Of a stretch of DNA of 64,000 bases, positions 34,227 through 42,413 are shown one piece after another; position 1 is the stretch's first letter; every line of letters starts with the position of its first letter. The notes beneath the pieces are model-generated. The model saw only the letters and a program-made list of their open reading frames with translations, did no database searches and was not told the origin of the DNA. The DNA is from Pseudomonas parafulva (GTDB taxonomy: Bacteria > Pseudomonadota > Gammaproteobacteria > Pseudomonadales > Pseudomonadaceae): the NCBI RefSeq assembly GCF_002021815.1, contig NZ_CP019952.1, positions 1,519,001-1,583,000 of the forward strand, read 5' to 3'. Position numbers and translations under genes: made by a program.

Positions 34227-34817
34227 TTGAATAAAGTTCCCACGCCGCCCATGCGCTACGACCCCCGCGAACTCACCGACGAAGAGTTGGTGGCGCGCTC
34301 GCATGAGGAGCTGTACCACGTCACTCGCGCGTATGAGGAGCTCATGCGTCGCTACCAGCGAACCCTGTTCAACGTGTGTGCACGTTATTTGGGGAACGAC
34401 CGAGACGCGGACGATGTCTGTCAGGAAGTGATGTTGAAAGTGCTCTATGGCCTGAAGAATTTCGAGGGAAAATCCAAATTCAAGACCTGGCTTTACAGCA
34501 TCACCTACAATGAATGCATCACCCAGTACCGCAAGGAGCGCCGCAAGCGCAGGTTGATGGATGCCCTGAGCCTGGACCCCGTCGAAGAGGCGTCCGAGGA
34601 CAAGGCACCCAAGGCCGAAGAAAAGGGCGGGCTGGACAAGTGGCTGGTCCATGTGAACCCGATCGATCGGGAAATCCTGGTGCTGCGATTCGTCGCCGAA
34701 CTGGAGTTTCAGGAGATCGCGGACATCATGCACATGGGGCTCAGCGCGACGAAAATGCGTTACAAGCGTGCGCTTGACAAGCTTCGGGAGAAATTTGCCG
34801 GTCTCGATGAAACTTAA
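34227..34817 (+). CDS. sigX: ECF sigma factor SigX
   Basis: A 196-residue ECF sigma factor. Region 2 contains RYQRTLFNVCARYLGNDRDADDVCQEVMLKVLYGLKNFEGKSKFKTWLYSITYNECI, and region 4 contains PIDREILVLRFVAELEFQEIADIMHMGLSATKMRYKRALDKLREKF. It is nearly textbook Pseudomonas SigX, which drives oprF, fatty-acid synthesis and envelope genes. The start is TTG at 34227, giving MNKVPTPPMRYDPREL and the usual 196-residue length; an ATG eight codons later is the alternative. No anti-sigma gene is adjacent, as usual for SigX; CmpX and membrane state are thought to modulate it. Confidence 0.95.
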   Translation: MNKVPTPPMRYDPRELTDEELVARSHEELYHVTRAYEELMRRYQRTLFNVCARYLGNDRDADDVCQEVMLKVLYGLKNFEGKSKFKTWLYSITYNECITQYRKERRKRRLMDALSLDPVEEASEDKAPKAEEKGGLDKWLVHVNPIDREILVLRFVAELEFQEIADIMHMGLSATKMRYKRALDKLREKFAGLDET

Positions 34818-34843
34818 CGACCAGCAAATATCTCTAACGAACC

Positions 34844-34892
34844 GGCGAGTTCTGCTAGACTCGCCGACGAGTTGTCCCCCCGGTTTTGGTGG
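34844..34892 (+). promoter_or_regulatory. Structured leader/promoter segment before oprF
   Basis: Two short inverted repeats lie in the 110-base gap before oprF: GGCGAGT/ACTCGCC (34844-34850, 34859-34865) and an imperfect GTCCCCCC/GGTGGGAC pair (about 34871-34892). They could form a sigX terminator or an oprF leader structure. The SigX-dependent oprF promoter should be in this gap but its elements were not assigned. Confidence 0.4.
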
Positions 34893-34927
34893 GACTGCTT
34901 AACTATCACCAGATGGGGATTTAACGG

Positions 34928-35965
34928 ATGAAACTGAAAAACACCTTGGGCTTGGCCATTGGTTCGCTCGTAGCCGCCACCTCGATTGGCGCTATGGCAC
35001 AAGGCCAAGGCGCCGTCGAAACTGAAATCTTCTACAAGAAAGAATTCTTCGACAGCCAGCGCGACTTCAAAAACGACGGTAACCTGTTCGGCGGCTCCAT
35101 CGGTTACTTCCTGACCGACGACGTTGAACTGCGTCTGGGCTACGACGAAGTCCACAACGCTCGTGGCGACGACGGCAAGAACATCAAGGGCTCCAACACT
35201 GCCCTGGACGCCGTTTACCACTTCAACAACCCGTACGACGCCATCCGTCCGTACGTTTCCGCTGGTTTCTCGCACCAGTCGATCGGCCAGACCGGCCGCG
35301 GTGGTCGTAACCACTCCACCTTCGCCAACGTTGGCGCTGGCGCCAAGTGGTACATCACTGACATGTTCTACGCCCGTGCCGGCGTTGAAGCTCAGTACAA
35401 CATCGACCAGGGCGACACCGAGTGGGCTCCAAGCGTTGGTGTTGGTCTGAACTTCGGCGGTAGCCCGAAGAACCAGGCTGCTCCTGCACCTGCTCCAGTT
35501 GCTGAAGTCTGCTCCGACTCCGACAACGACGGCGTTTGCGACAACGTCGACAAGTGCCCAGACACCCCGGCTAACGTCACTGTTGACGCCGACGGCTGCC
35601 CGGCTGTTGCCGAAGTCGTTCGCGTTGAGCTGGACGTCAAGTTCGACTTCGACAAGTCGGTCGTTAAGCCAAACAGCTACGGCGACATCAAGAACCTGGC
35701 TGACTTCATGAAGCAGTACCCACAGACCACCACCGTGGTTGAAGGTCACACTGACTCCGTAGGTCCAGACGCTTACAACCAGAAGCTGTCCGAGCGTCGT
35801 GCTAACGCTGTCAAGCAGGTTCTGACCCAGCAGTACGGCGTAGAATCCAGCCGTGTTGATTCGGTTGGCTACGGCGAAACCCGTCCGGTTGCTGACAACG
35901 CCACCGAAGAAGGCCGTGCTATCAACCGTCGCGTTGAAGCTCAGGTAGAAGCCCAGGCCAAGTAA
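34928..35965 (+). CDS. oprF: Major outer-membrane porin OprF
   Basis: A 345-residue OmpA-family porin. Signal peptide residues 1-24 (cleavage after AMA), an eight-stranded N-terminal barrel (about 25-185), a Pro/Ala linker, a calcium-binding-like Cys-rich segment (CSDSDNDGVCDNVDKCPDTP, with four cysteines in the region), and a C-terminal OmpA peptidoglycan-binding domain (KFDFDKSVVKPNSY, VEGHTDSVGPDAYNQKLSERRA). It anchors the outer membrane to peptidoglycan and serves as a slow nonspecific porin. Codon choice is biased as in highly expressed genes. It is transcribed downstream of sigX, with its own terminator. Confidence 0.97.
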   Translation: MKLKNTLGLAIGSLVAATSIGAMAQGQGAVETEIFYKKEFFDSQRDFKNDGNLFGGSIGYFLTDDVELRLGYDEVHNARGDDGKNIKGSNTALDAVYHFNNPYDAIRPYVSAGFSHQSIGQTGRGGRNHSTFANVGAGAKWYITDMFYARAGVEAQYNIDQGDTEWAPSVGVGLNFGGSPKNQAAPAPAPVAEVCSDSDNDGVCDNVDKCPDTPANVTVDADGCPAVAEVVRVELDVKFDFDKSVVKPNSYGDIKNLADFMKQYPQTTTVVEGHTDSVGPDAYNQKLSERRANAVKQVLTQQYGVESSRVDSVGYGETRPVADNATEEGRAINRRVEAQVEAQAK

Positions 35966-35983
35966 TTGGTTTGAAGCCTGATG

Positions 35984-36009
35984 AAAAACCCGGCCTCGGC
36001 CGGGTTTTT
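35984..36009 (+). terminator. Intrinsic terminator of oprF
   Basis: AAAAA, a 7-bp stem CCCGGCC/GGCCGGG with a two-base loop, and TTTTT, located 19 bases after the oprF stop. Confidence 0.9.
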
Positions 36010-36201
36010 CTTTGCCTGCCTGACAGCACGTGATGTCTAGCAGGCAAGCACTGGTATGAGGCCCAACCAAGGCAGTGTTTGCCTGCTACACATTTGTCTA
36101 TACGTTCACCTGCAGCAAACCTGCAGGCCAACATCGGGCTGTCCTGTCCCGTCAGCGATAGCTATAATCGCCCCCTCACTCACCCCGAGTCTTGTCTGCC
36201 C

Positions 36202-37227
36202 ATGTATAACCTGGCCCGCCAGCTGCTGTTCAAACTGTCACCGGAAACTTCTCATGATCTGTCGTTGGACCTGATCGGTGCCGGCGGCCGACTTGGCGTG
36301 AACGGCAAGCTGTGCAAGCGCCCGGCCTCATTGCCGGTGAAGGTCATGGGCCTTGATTTTGCAAATCCGGTAGGTCTGGCGGCTGGCCTGGACAAGAACG
36401 GTACGGCTATTGACGGCTTCGCCCAGCTGGGTTTCGGGTTCGTCGAGATCGGCACCGTCACGCCTCGCCCGCAACCGGGCAACCCCAAACCGCGCCTGTT
36501 CCGCTTGCCAGAGGCAACTGCCATCATCAACCGCATGGGTTTCAATAACCTGGGTGTTGATCATCTGCTGGGCCGTGTTCGCGCTGCACGTTATACGGGT
36601 GTGCTGGGTATCAATATTGGCAAGAACTTCGACACCCCCGTCGAGCGTGCGGTGGACGACTACCTGATCTGCCTGGACAAGGTCTACAGCGCGGCCAGCT
36701 ATGTCACGGTCAATGTCAGCTCTCCAAACACACCGGGGCTGCGCAGCCTGCAGTTCGGGGATTCGCTCAAGCAATTGCTCGATGCCTTGGCAGAGCGGCG
36801 GACGCAGCTGAGCGTGCGCCATGGCCGGCACGTTCCCTTGGCCATCAAGATTGCCCCTGACATGAGCGATGAAGAAACGGCACTGGTAGCCGCTGCGCTT
36901 GTGGAGTCAGGCATGGACGCGGTCATCGCGACCAATACCACGCTCGGGCGTGAGGGCGTGGAGGCGCTGCCCTATGGCGGCGAAGCGGGCGGACTCTCAG
37001 GTGCGCCAGTGCGCCAGAAAAGCACGCGTATCGTCCAGGTATTGGCCGGTGAAATGGGCGGCAAGCTGCCGATTATCGCAGCTGGGGGCATCACGGAAGG
37101 AAAGCATGCGGCAGAAAAAATCGCCGCAGGTGCGAGCCTAGTGCAGATTTACTCAGGCTTCATCTATAAAGGGCCGGCACTCATTCGTGAAGCCGTGGAC
37201 GCCATCGCCGCCATGCCCAAGCGGTAA
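36202..37227 (+). CDS. pyrD: Dihydroorotate dehydrogenase (quinone), class 2
   Basis: A 341-residue FMN enzyme that oxidises dihydroorotate to orotate at the inner membrane in pyrimidine synthesis. The N-terminal amphipathic helices ([25 protein letters not shown]) bind the membrane. Motifs include [55 protein letters not shown] with the catalytic Ser, ATNTT and GGI near the FMN phosphate. Length and start (ATG 36202) match the family. It is a single gene convergent with rmf. Confidence 0.97.
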   Translation: MYNLARQLLFKLSPETSHDLSLDLIGAGGRLGVNGKLCKRPASLPVKVMGLDFANPVGLAAGLDKNGTAIDGFAQLGFGFVEIGTVTPRPQPGNPKPRLFRLPEATAIINRMGFNNLGVDHLLGRVRAARYTGVLGINIGKNFDTPVERAVDDYLICLDKVYSAASYVTVNVSSPNTPGLRSLQFGDSLKQLLDALAERRTQLSVRHGRHVPLAIKIAPDMSDEETALVAAALVESGMDAVIATNTTLGREGVEALPYGGEAGGLSGAPVRQKSTRIVQVLAGEMGGKLPIIAAGGITEGKHAAEKIAAGASLVQIYSGFIYKGPALIREAVDAIAAMPKR

Positions 37228-37236
37228 GCCCACCCA

Positions 37237-37264
37237 TAAAAAAGGGCCCCTTGACGGGGCCCTT
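37237..37264 (-). terminator. Intrinsic terminator of rmf (minus strand)
   Basis: A 9-bp stem AAGGGCCCC/GGGGCCCTT (37242-37250 and 37256-37264). The A run before it on the plus strand becomes a T run after the hairpin on the minus strand, so it terminates rmf and may also stop pyrD. Confidence 0.85.
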
Positions 37265-37322
37265 GGGCCTCAGCCCGCCGCCCTGGTGGGGCGTGCCTGG
37301 TAAATCGGGTGAATGTCCTCTA

Positions 37323-37538
37323 TCAGCCTACGGCGTGATTTTCGTTGAGCCTGTGGATACCGGCGGTGCCAGTCATACCGTCCCAGTTGTCACCGCGGCC
37401 CTCCCGCCAGCCATTGATCCAGGCTTGACGAACAGATGGCAGGGTAAAGGGGCAAAGCTCCCGGGATTTGCCGGTGACTCCATATTGGTAGCCACGTGAA
37501 AATGCTCTTTCCAACGGATCACGCTTAAGTCTTCTCAT
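37323..37538 (-). CDS. rmf: Ribosome modulation factor
   Basis: A 71-residue basic protein that dimerises 70S ribosomes into inactive 100S particles in stationary phase. It reads MRRLKRDPLERAFSRGYQYGV and QAWINGWREGRGDNWDG, the RMF signature. Length is slightly above the E. coli protein (55) but normal for Pseudomonas. Two tandem hairpins lie 38-71 bases upstream of the ATG. Convergent with pyrD; this order (pyrD-rmf-rlmKL) is typical of gamma-proteobacteria. Confidence 0.95.
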   Translation of the reverse strand: MRRLKRDPLERAFSRGYQYGVTGKSRELCPFTLPSVRQAWINGWREGRGDNWDGMTGTAGIHRLNENHAVG

Positions 37539-38096
37539 AGGGTGTTGCCCTCACTTGTTGACTGTAATGTCCCGTCGGCCTCCTGGAGGCCGGGCAGAAT
37601 CGTTCTGCCGGTGTGGGCTCGCTGCCGGCGTCGCGAGCCTGAAGTGCCGCTTCGTTGCGATGCGACCTGTGCTCAGTTCTAACCAATGCGGGTGACGGTG
37701 GGAATGATCGATTTGTCATAAGCACGTAACCTTTCCAAGGGTGAGGGGATAAGTAAATAAATGCGACTCATCTTTATTCCCGCTGTCAGCCCGCAGAATC
37801 AAGGGTTCGTCGAAGTTTGACGCCATTTTGCCATCACCCTTGCGAGGCGTTTGAAATAGCTCGAAATGCGACGAAGGGTCACATCGGCCCCGGCTTCGCA
37901 AGAATTTTATGTACTGCTCGATGATCTAAGCTGTCTGTGCCGTCAGGCAGAGATGGGTAAGTCGGGCGGCCCGGTCATTGCGCCTCCGCAAGGGGCAGAT
38001 GGCCACTTGCACACCTGTTGGAAAGGCGTGCAGGTAAACAGGGCGTTGCGATGCGTCGCAGCGCCAGTCTAATAGCCCTAATGTGCTGGATAACTC
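37539..38096. other. Long intergenic region between rmf and rlmKL
   Basis: About 558 bases with divergent flanking genes (rmf minus, rlmKL plus). It contains the tandem hairpins at 37576-37609 and an AT-richer stretch (37715-37790) likely holding the rmf promoter. Short frames on both strands have no recognisable product. A small RNA cannot be excluded. Confidence 0.5.
37576..37609 (-). repeat. Two tandem perfect hairpins upstream of rmf
   Basis: CGGCCTCC/GGAGGCCG (37576-37592, one-base centre) is followed immediately by GGCAGAA/TTCTGCC (37593-37609, loop TCG). Both are perfect and lie within the expected 5' leader or promoter of rmf. Confidence 0.65.
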
Positions 38097-40289
38097 ATGT
38101 CGGACCGTTTCGAACTCTACCTCACTTGTCCCAAAGGCCTTGAAAGCCTGCTTGCAGAAGAGGCCCGCAGCCTGGGTCTGGACGAGGTCCGTGAACACAC
38201 CTCGGCCATCCGCGGGGCTGCCGACATGGAGACCGCCTACCGCTTGTGCCTGTGGTCTCGGTTGGCAAACCGCGTATTGCTGGTACTCAAGCGTTTTTCC
38301 ATGAAAAACGCCGACGACCTGTATCACGGTGTCAACGCCGTGGAGTGGGCTGATCACCTGGCCGCCGATGGTACCCTGGCAGTTGAGTTCAGCGGTCATG
38401 GGTCGGGAATCGACAATACCCATTTCGGCGCCCTCAAGGTCAAGGATGCCATTGTCGACAAACTGCGCAACCGTGACGGGCTACGCCCGTCGGTGGAGAA
38501 GATCGACCCGGATGTGCGCGTCCACCTGCGTCTTGACCGGGGCGAAGCGATCCTGTCGCTGGACCTTTCCGGCCATAGTCTGCATCAGCGGGGCTATCGC
38601 CTGCAGCAAGGTGCAGCACCGCTCAAGGAAAACCTCGCCGCCGCGGTGTTGATTCGCTCCGGCTGGCCACGCATCGCGGCCCAGGGCGGCGCACTGGCCG
38701 ACCCCATGTGTGGTGTCGGCACCTTCCTGGTCGAGGCGGCCATGATCGCCGCGGACATCGCTCCCAACCTCAAGCGTGAGCGTTGGGGGTTCACGGCGTG
38801 GCTGGGCCATGTGCCCGCGCTCTGGCGCAAGGTGCATGAACAGGCGCAGGCGCGCGCCGAGGCTGGCCTGGCCAAACCTGCATTGTGGATCCGCGGCTAT
38901 GAAGCCGATCCGCGCTTGATCCAGCCAGGGCGCAACAACGTCGAGCGTGCAGGCCTGAGCGATTGGGTGAAGATCTATCAAGGCGAAGTGAGCACATTCG
39001 AGCCGCGCCCGGACCAGAACCAGAAAGGCTTGGTCATCAGCAACCCACCCTACGGGGAGCGTCTGGGTGACGAAGCCAGCCTGCTTTACCTTTACCAGAA
39101 CCTTGGCGAACGCCTGCGTCAGGCATGCATGGGTTGGGAAGCTGCCGTCTTTACCGGCGCTGCGCAGCTGGGCAAGCGCATGGGCCTGCGTAGCCACAAG
39201 CAGTACGCATTCTGGAACGGTGCACTGCCCTGCAAACTGCTGTTGTTCAAGGTCCAGCCGGACCAGTTCGTCACCGGCGAGCGCCGGACCGAACAGCCGC
39301 AAGCCCCGCAAGCACACGAGCCGGCGCCATTGGCCAGCGAGCCTGCACGCCTGTCCGAGGGTGCGCAGATGTTCGCTAACCGCCTGCAGAAAAACCTTCG
39401 GCAACTGGGCAAGTGGGCTCGCCGCGAACAGGTCAGCTGTTACCGTCTGTACGATGCGGATATGCCCGAATACGCCCTGGCTGTAGACGTGTATCAGGAC
39501 TGGGTGCACGTGCAGGAATACGCGGCACCGCGTTCGATCGACCCCGACAAGGCACAGGGTCGTCTGCTCGACGCGCTGGCGGCCATCCCCCAGGCCCTTG
39601 GTATTTCGCCACAACGCGTAGTGCTCAAGCGCCGAGAGCGTCAAAGCGGAACCCGTCAGTACGAGCGCCAGGGCACGGAAGGTCGTTTTCAGGAAGTGTC
39701 GGAAGCTGGGGTCAAGCTGCTGGTCAATCTTACCGACTACCTCGATACCGGCCTGTTTCTGGACCATCGGCCGATGCGCGTACGCATTCAGCGTGAGGCG
39801 GCCGGCAAGCGTTTCCTGAACTTGTTCTGCTATACCGCGACGGCGACTGTACATGCCGCCAAAGGCGGGGCGCGCAGCACCACCAGTGTCGACCTGTCGA
39901 AAACCTATCTGGACTGGGCGCGGCGCAACTTGGCGCTCAACGGCTTTTCAGAGCGCAATCGTCTGGAGCAGGGCGATGTCATGGCGTGGTTGGAGGCCGA
40001 ACGTGAAAGCTACGACCTGATCTTCATCGACCCGCCCACGTTCTCCAACTCCAAGCGCATGGAAGGTGTGTTCGACGTCCAGCGCGACCACGTTCAGTTG
40101 CTGGACTTGGCGATGGCGCGTCTGGCCCCAGGTGGCGTGCTGTATTTTTCCAACAACTTCCGCAAGTTCCAGCTCGACGAGCACCTGTCTGCTCGTTACG
40201 CCGTGGAAGAAATCACCGCCCAGACGCTTGACCCGGACTTCGCCCGCAACAACCGCATCCACCGTGCCTGGAAGCTGCAGTTGCGTTGA
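38097..40289 (+). CDS. rlmL: Bifunctional 23S rRNA methyltransferase RlmK/RlmL
   Basis: A 730-residue fusion: an N-terminal THUMP domain, the RlmL methyltransferase (m2G2445; GVGTFLVEAAM and catalytic NPPYGER near residue 318), and a C-terminal RlmK methyltransferase (m7G2069; LNLFCYTATATVHAAKGGA and FIDPPTFSNSKRM). Both activities modify 23S rRNA domain V during ribosome assembly. The start MSDRFELYLTCPKGLE agrees with the family; the fusion is the normal form in gamma-proteobacteria. Monocistronic and convergent with dacB. Confidence 0.96.
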   Translation: MSDRFELYLTCPKGLESLLAEEARSLGLDEVREHTSAIRGAADMETAYRLCLWSRLANRVLLVLKRFSMKNADDLYHGVNAVEWADHLAADGTLAVEFSGHGSGIDNTHFGALKVKDAIVDKLRNRDGLRPSVEKIDPDVRVHLRLDRGEAILSLDLSGHSLHQRGYRLQQGAAPLKENLAAAVLIRSGWPRIAAQGGALADPMCGVGTFLVEAAMIAADIAPNLKRERWGFTAWLGHVPALWRKVHEQAQARAEAGLAKPALWIRGYEADPRLIQPGRNNVERAGLSDWVKIYQGEVSTFEPRPDQNQKGLVISNPPYGERLGDEASLLYLYQNLGERLRQACMGWEAAVFTGAAQLGKRMGLRSHKQYAFWNGALPCKLLLFKVQPDQFVTGERRTEQPQAPQAHEPAPLASEPARLSEGAQMFANRLQKNLRQLGKWARREQVSCYRLYDADMPEYALAVDVYQDWVHVQEYAAPRSIDPDKAQGRLLDALAAIPQALGISPQRVVLKRRERQSGTRQYERQGTEGRFQEVSEAGVKLLVNLTDYLDTGLFLDHRPMRVRIQREAAGKRFLNLFCYTATATVHAAKGGARSTTSVDLSKTYLDWARRNLALNGFSERNRLEQGDVMAWLEAERESYDLIFIDPPTFSNSKRMEGVFDVQRDHVQLLDLAMARLAPGGVLYFSNNFRKFQLDEHLSARYAVEEITAQTLDPDFARNNRIHRAWKLQLR

Positions 40290-40331
40290 TGCGCCGTTGC
40301 CTGTGCCCTTGCAGGGCACAGGCCGTGCAGG

Positions 40332-41789
40332 TCACTTGGCGGCTGTACTGGCGCCTGCGCTGGGCTGGCGGTAGAGGTCCAGCAGCACCTGGTCAAGCAC
40401 TTGAGAGGCGCCCCACGGTTTGGGGTCGTTGAGGATAGCAGCGACTGCCCAGGTATGGCCGTTGCTGTCACGGCTGAAACCAGCGATTGCGCGTACGGTG
40501 TTGAGCGTACCGGTCTTGATGTGGCCCTCACCGGTCATGGCGGTACGCTTGAGCCGTTTGCGCATGGTGCCATCCATACCCACCAGCGGCAGCGAGCTCA
40601 TGAACTCGGCAGCGTAAGGGCTTTTCCAGGCCGCTTGCAGCATGGCTGCCATCTCACGAGTGCTCACGCGCTCGGCCCGGGATAGGCCTGAGCCGTTTTC
40701 CATCACCAGATGCGGTGCAGTGATGCCTTTCTTGGCCAGCCACTGGCGCACGACACGCTGCGCGGCACGGGCGTCATCGCCATCGGCATCGGTCCGGAAC
40801 TGGGCACCCAGGCTCAGGAACAGCTGCTGAGCCATGGTGTTGTTGCTGTACTTGTTGATGTCACGGATGATTTCGACCAAGTCCGGTGAGAATGCACGCG
40901 CAAGCAACCGGGCGCTTTTGGGCACGTTTTCGATGCGATCGGCACCTTGGATGGTACCCCCCAGCTCGCTCCAGATGGCACGTACCGCACCGGCGGCATA
41001 GGTCGGGTGATCGAGCAGCGAGAGGTAGGTCTGGGAGTTGCAGCCATCGCCCAGTTGACCACTGACCGTCACGGTGATGCCGTCCGGCTGTGGCACGGGG
41101 TTGTAGCGTACGTCGCCGGCGCAGTTCTTGCTGTTGATAGCCTTGACCTGATTGTCTATGCGAATGCTGGCAATCGGTGGCTCCACGGCAACGCTGACCC
41201 TGCCGCCATCGTTGCGCGCCACGAAGCGCAAGGCCTTGAGATTGACCAGCAATGCGTCAGGCTTCACCAGGAACGGCTTGTTCTGATCACCCCCGTCGTC
41301 ATTGAATTGCGGAAGATTGGGCTGCACGAAATGGCTGCGGTCGAGCACCAGGTCACCTGTAATGGTGCGCACACCGTTGGCGCGCAGGTCACGCATCAGC
41401 AACCACAGCTTTTCCATGTTCAGCTTCGGATCGCCTCCACCTTTGAGATAGAGGTTGCCGTTGAGTACACCGTTGCTGAGCGTGCCGTCGGTGAAGAACT
41501 CGGTTTTCCACTGGTAGGTCGGCCCCAGCAGCTCCAGGGCAGCATAGGTGGTGACCAACTTCATGGTCGAGGCAGGGTTCACGGACACGTCGGCGTTGAA
41601 CACCGTGGCTGTGCCGGGGCCATCCAAGGGCAGCATCACCAATGACAATGCCGTGTCTTGTAGCTTATTGGCCTTGAGTGCCTGCTGCACCTTGGGTGGA
41701 AGGCTTGTATTGACCGCAGCGGCCTGGCTGGTCAGGGCCAAAGGCAGCAACAGGCCGGCGAGTAGGATGGGGCGGAGCGTTTTGATCAT
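40332..41789 (-). CDS. dacB: D-alanyl-D-alanine carboxypeptidase/endopeptidase PBP4
   Basis: A 485-residue class C penicillin-binding protein (peptidase S13) that trims and cleaves peptidoglycan cross-links in the periplasm. Signal peptide PILLAGLLLPLALTSQAAA (cleavage near residue 25); active-site motifs STMK (Ser74-Lys77), SNN in KYSNNTMAQ, and KTG in HIKTGTLN are all present. Start at MIKTLRPILL gives a proper signal peptide; the frame extends upstream without coding character. Its stop faces that of rlmKL 42 bases away. Confidence 0.95.
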   Translation of the reverse strand: MIKTLRPILLAGLLLPLALTSQAAAVNTSLPPKVQQALKANKLQDTALSLVMLPLDGPGTATVFNADVSVNPASTMKLVTTYAALELLGPTYQWKTEFFTDGTLSNGVLNGNLYLKGGGDPKLNMEKLWLLMRDLRANGVRTITGDLVLDRSHFVQPNLPQFNDDGGDQNKPFLVKPDALLVNLKALRFVARNDGGRVSVAVEPPIASIRIDNQVKAINSKNCAGDVRYNPVPQPDGITVTVSGQLGDGCNSQTYLSLLDHPTYAAGAVRAIWSELGGTIQGADRIENVPKSARLLARAFSPDLVEIIRDINKYSNNTMAQQLFLSLGAQFRTDADGDDARAAQRVVRQWLAKKGITAPHLVMENGSGLSRAERVSTREMAAMLQAAWKSPYAAEFMSSLPLVGMDGTMRKRLKRTAMTGEGHIKTGTLNTVRAIAGFSRDSNGHTWAVAAILNDPKPWGASQVLDQVLLDLYRQPSAGASTAAK

Positions 41790-41978
41790 GATCAACGGAT
41801 ACCCTGCAAAGAGGAGAAAGGGCATTGGGGCTGTAGAGGAATGATGGCCCCAGAACGAATGCACACGCATTATGCCCCAAGCCCCCCGGGGTTGCGCCAG
41901 TTCGATGCACATGGGTTTCACATCGGACCGCTACGGTGAGTTTGTTCTGCACTGCGGCTTGTGTGCAGATCCGAAAGT

Positions 41979-42005
41979 AAAAAGGCCACCCCTGGGGGTG
42001 GCCTT
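41979..42005 (-). terminator. Intrinsic terminator of yggL (minus strand)
   Basis: An 11-bp perfect stem (41982-41992 and 41995-42005, loop TG), with five A residues on the plus strand that give a T run after the hairpin on the minus strand, 22 bases after the yggL stop. Confidence 0.85.
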
Positions 42006-42027
42006 CTGCGAACGAACCCGACAGAGA

Positions 42028-42372
42028 TTACTCTGCCTTGTTGATCGGCTTTTCCGGGTACCAGGCGTCGAGCAGTGGGCTGACTTCGACCTTGGTCAGT
42101 TCGCTGCGGCCTTTGAGCCAGCTTTCGACGGCAGCGCGCTGCTCTTCGGTGACCGAGCCACGCTTGACCGAGCACACCAAGCCGTAATCGTCACCGCCGA
42201 CATAGTCGAGGCCGTTGGCATCCATGGCTTCGGCAAGGAACGCGTCGAGGAATGCATCGATTGCCTGGTCATCCAGATCCTCTTTGAATTCCAGGTTCAG
42301 CTCGAAGCCCAATTCCTGAAACTCGTCGACACACAGCTTCTTGCGCAGACGACGGGAGCGGTTTGTGGCCAT
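42028..42372 (-). CDS. yggL: YggL family 50S ribosome-binding protein
   Basis: A 114-residue DUF469 protein: MATNRSRRLRKKLCVDEFQELGFELNLEF followed by an acidic C-terminal half with GLDYVGGDDYGLVC. YggL-type proteins associate with the large ribosomal subunit; the exact role is unclear. GAGGATTG precedes the ATG. Closed by a strong terminator and isolated from the sensor kinase by 41 bases. Confidence 0.88.
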   Translation of the reverse strand: MATNRSRRLRKKLCVDEFQELGFELNLEFKEDLDDQAIDAFLDAFLAEAMDANGLDYVGGDDYGLVCSVKRGSVTEEQRAAVESWLKGRSELTKVEVSPLLDAWYPEKPINKAE

Positions 42373-42413
42373 GAAACAATCCTCTTAGGTAATAACGCCG
42401 CGCAGTCTATCAG

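Noticed and set aside
34814..36070. 418-residue minus-strand frame opposite oprF
   Set aside because: Antisense shadow of oprF; composition mirrors OprF codons (Val/Asn-rich) and no start signal or domain.
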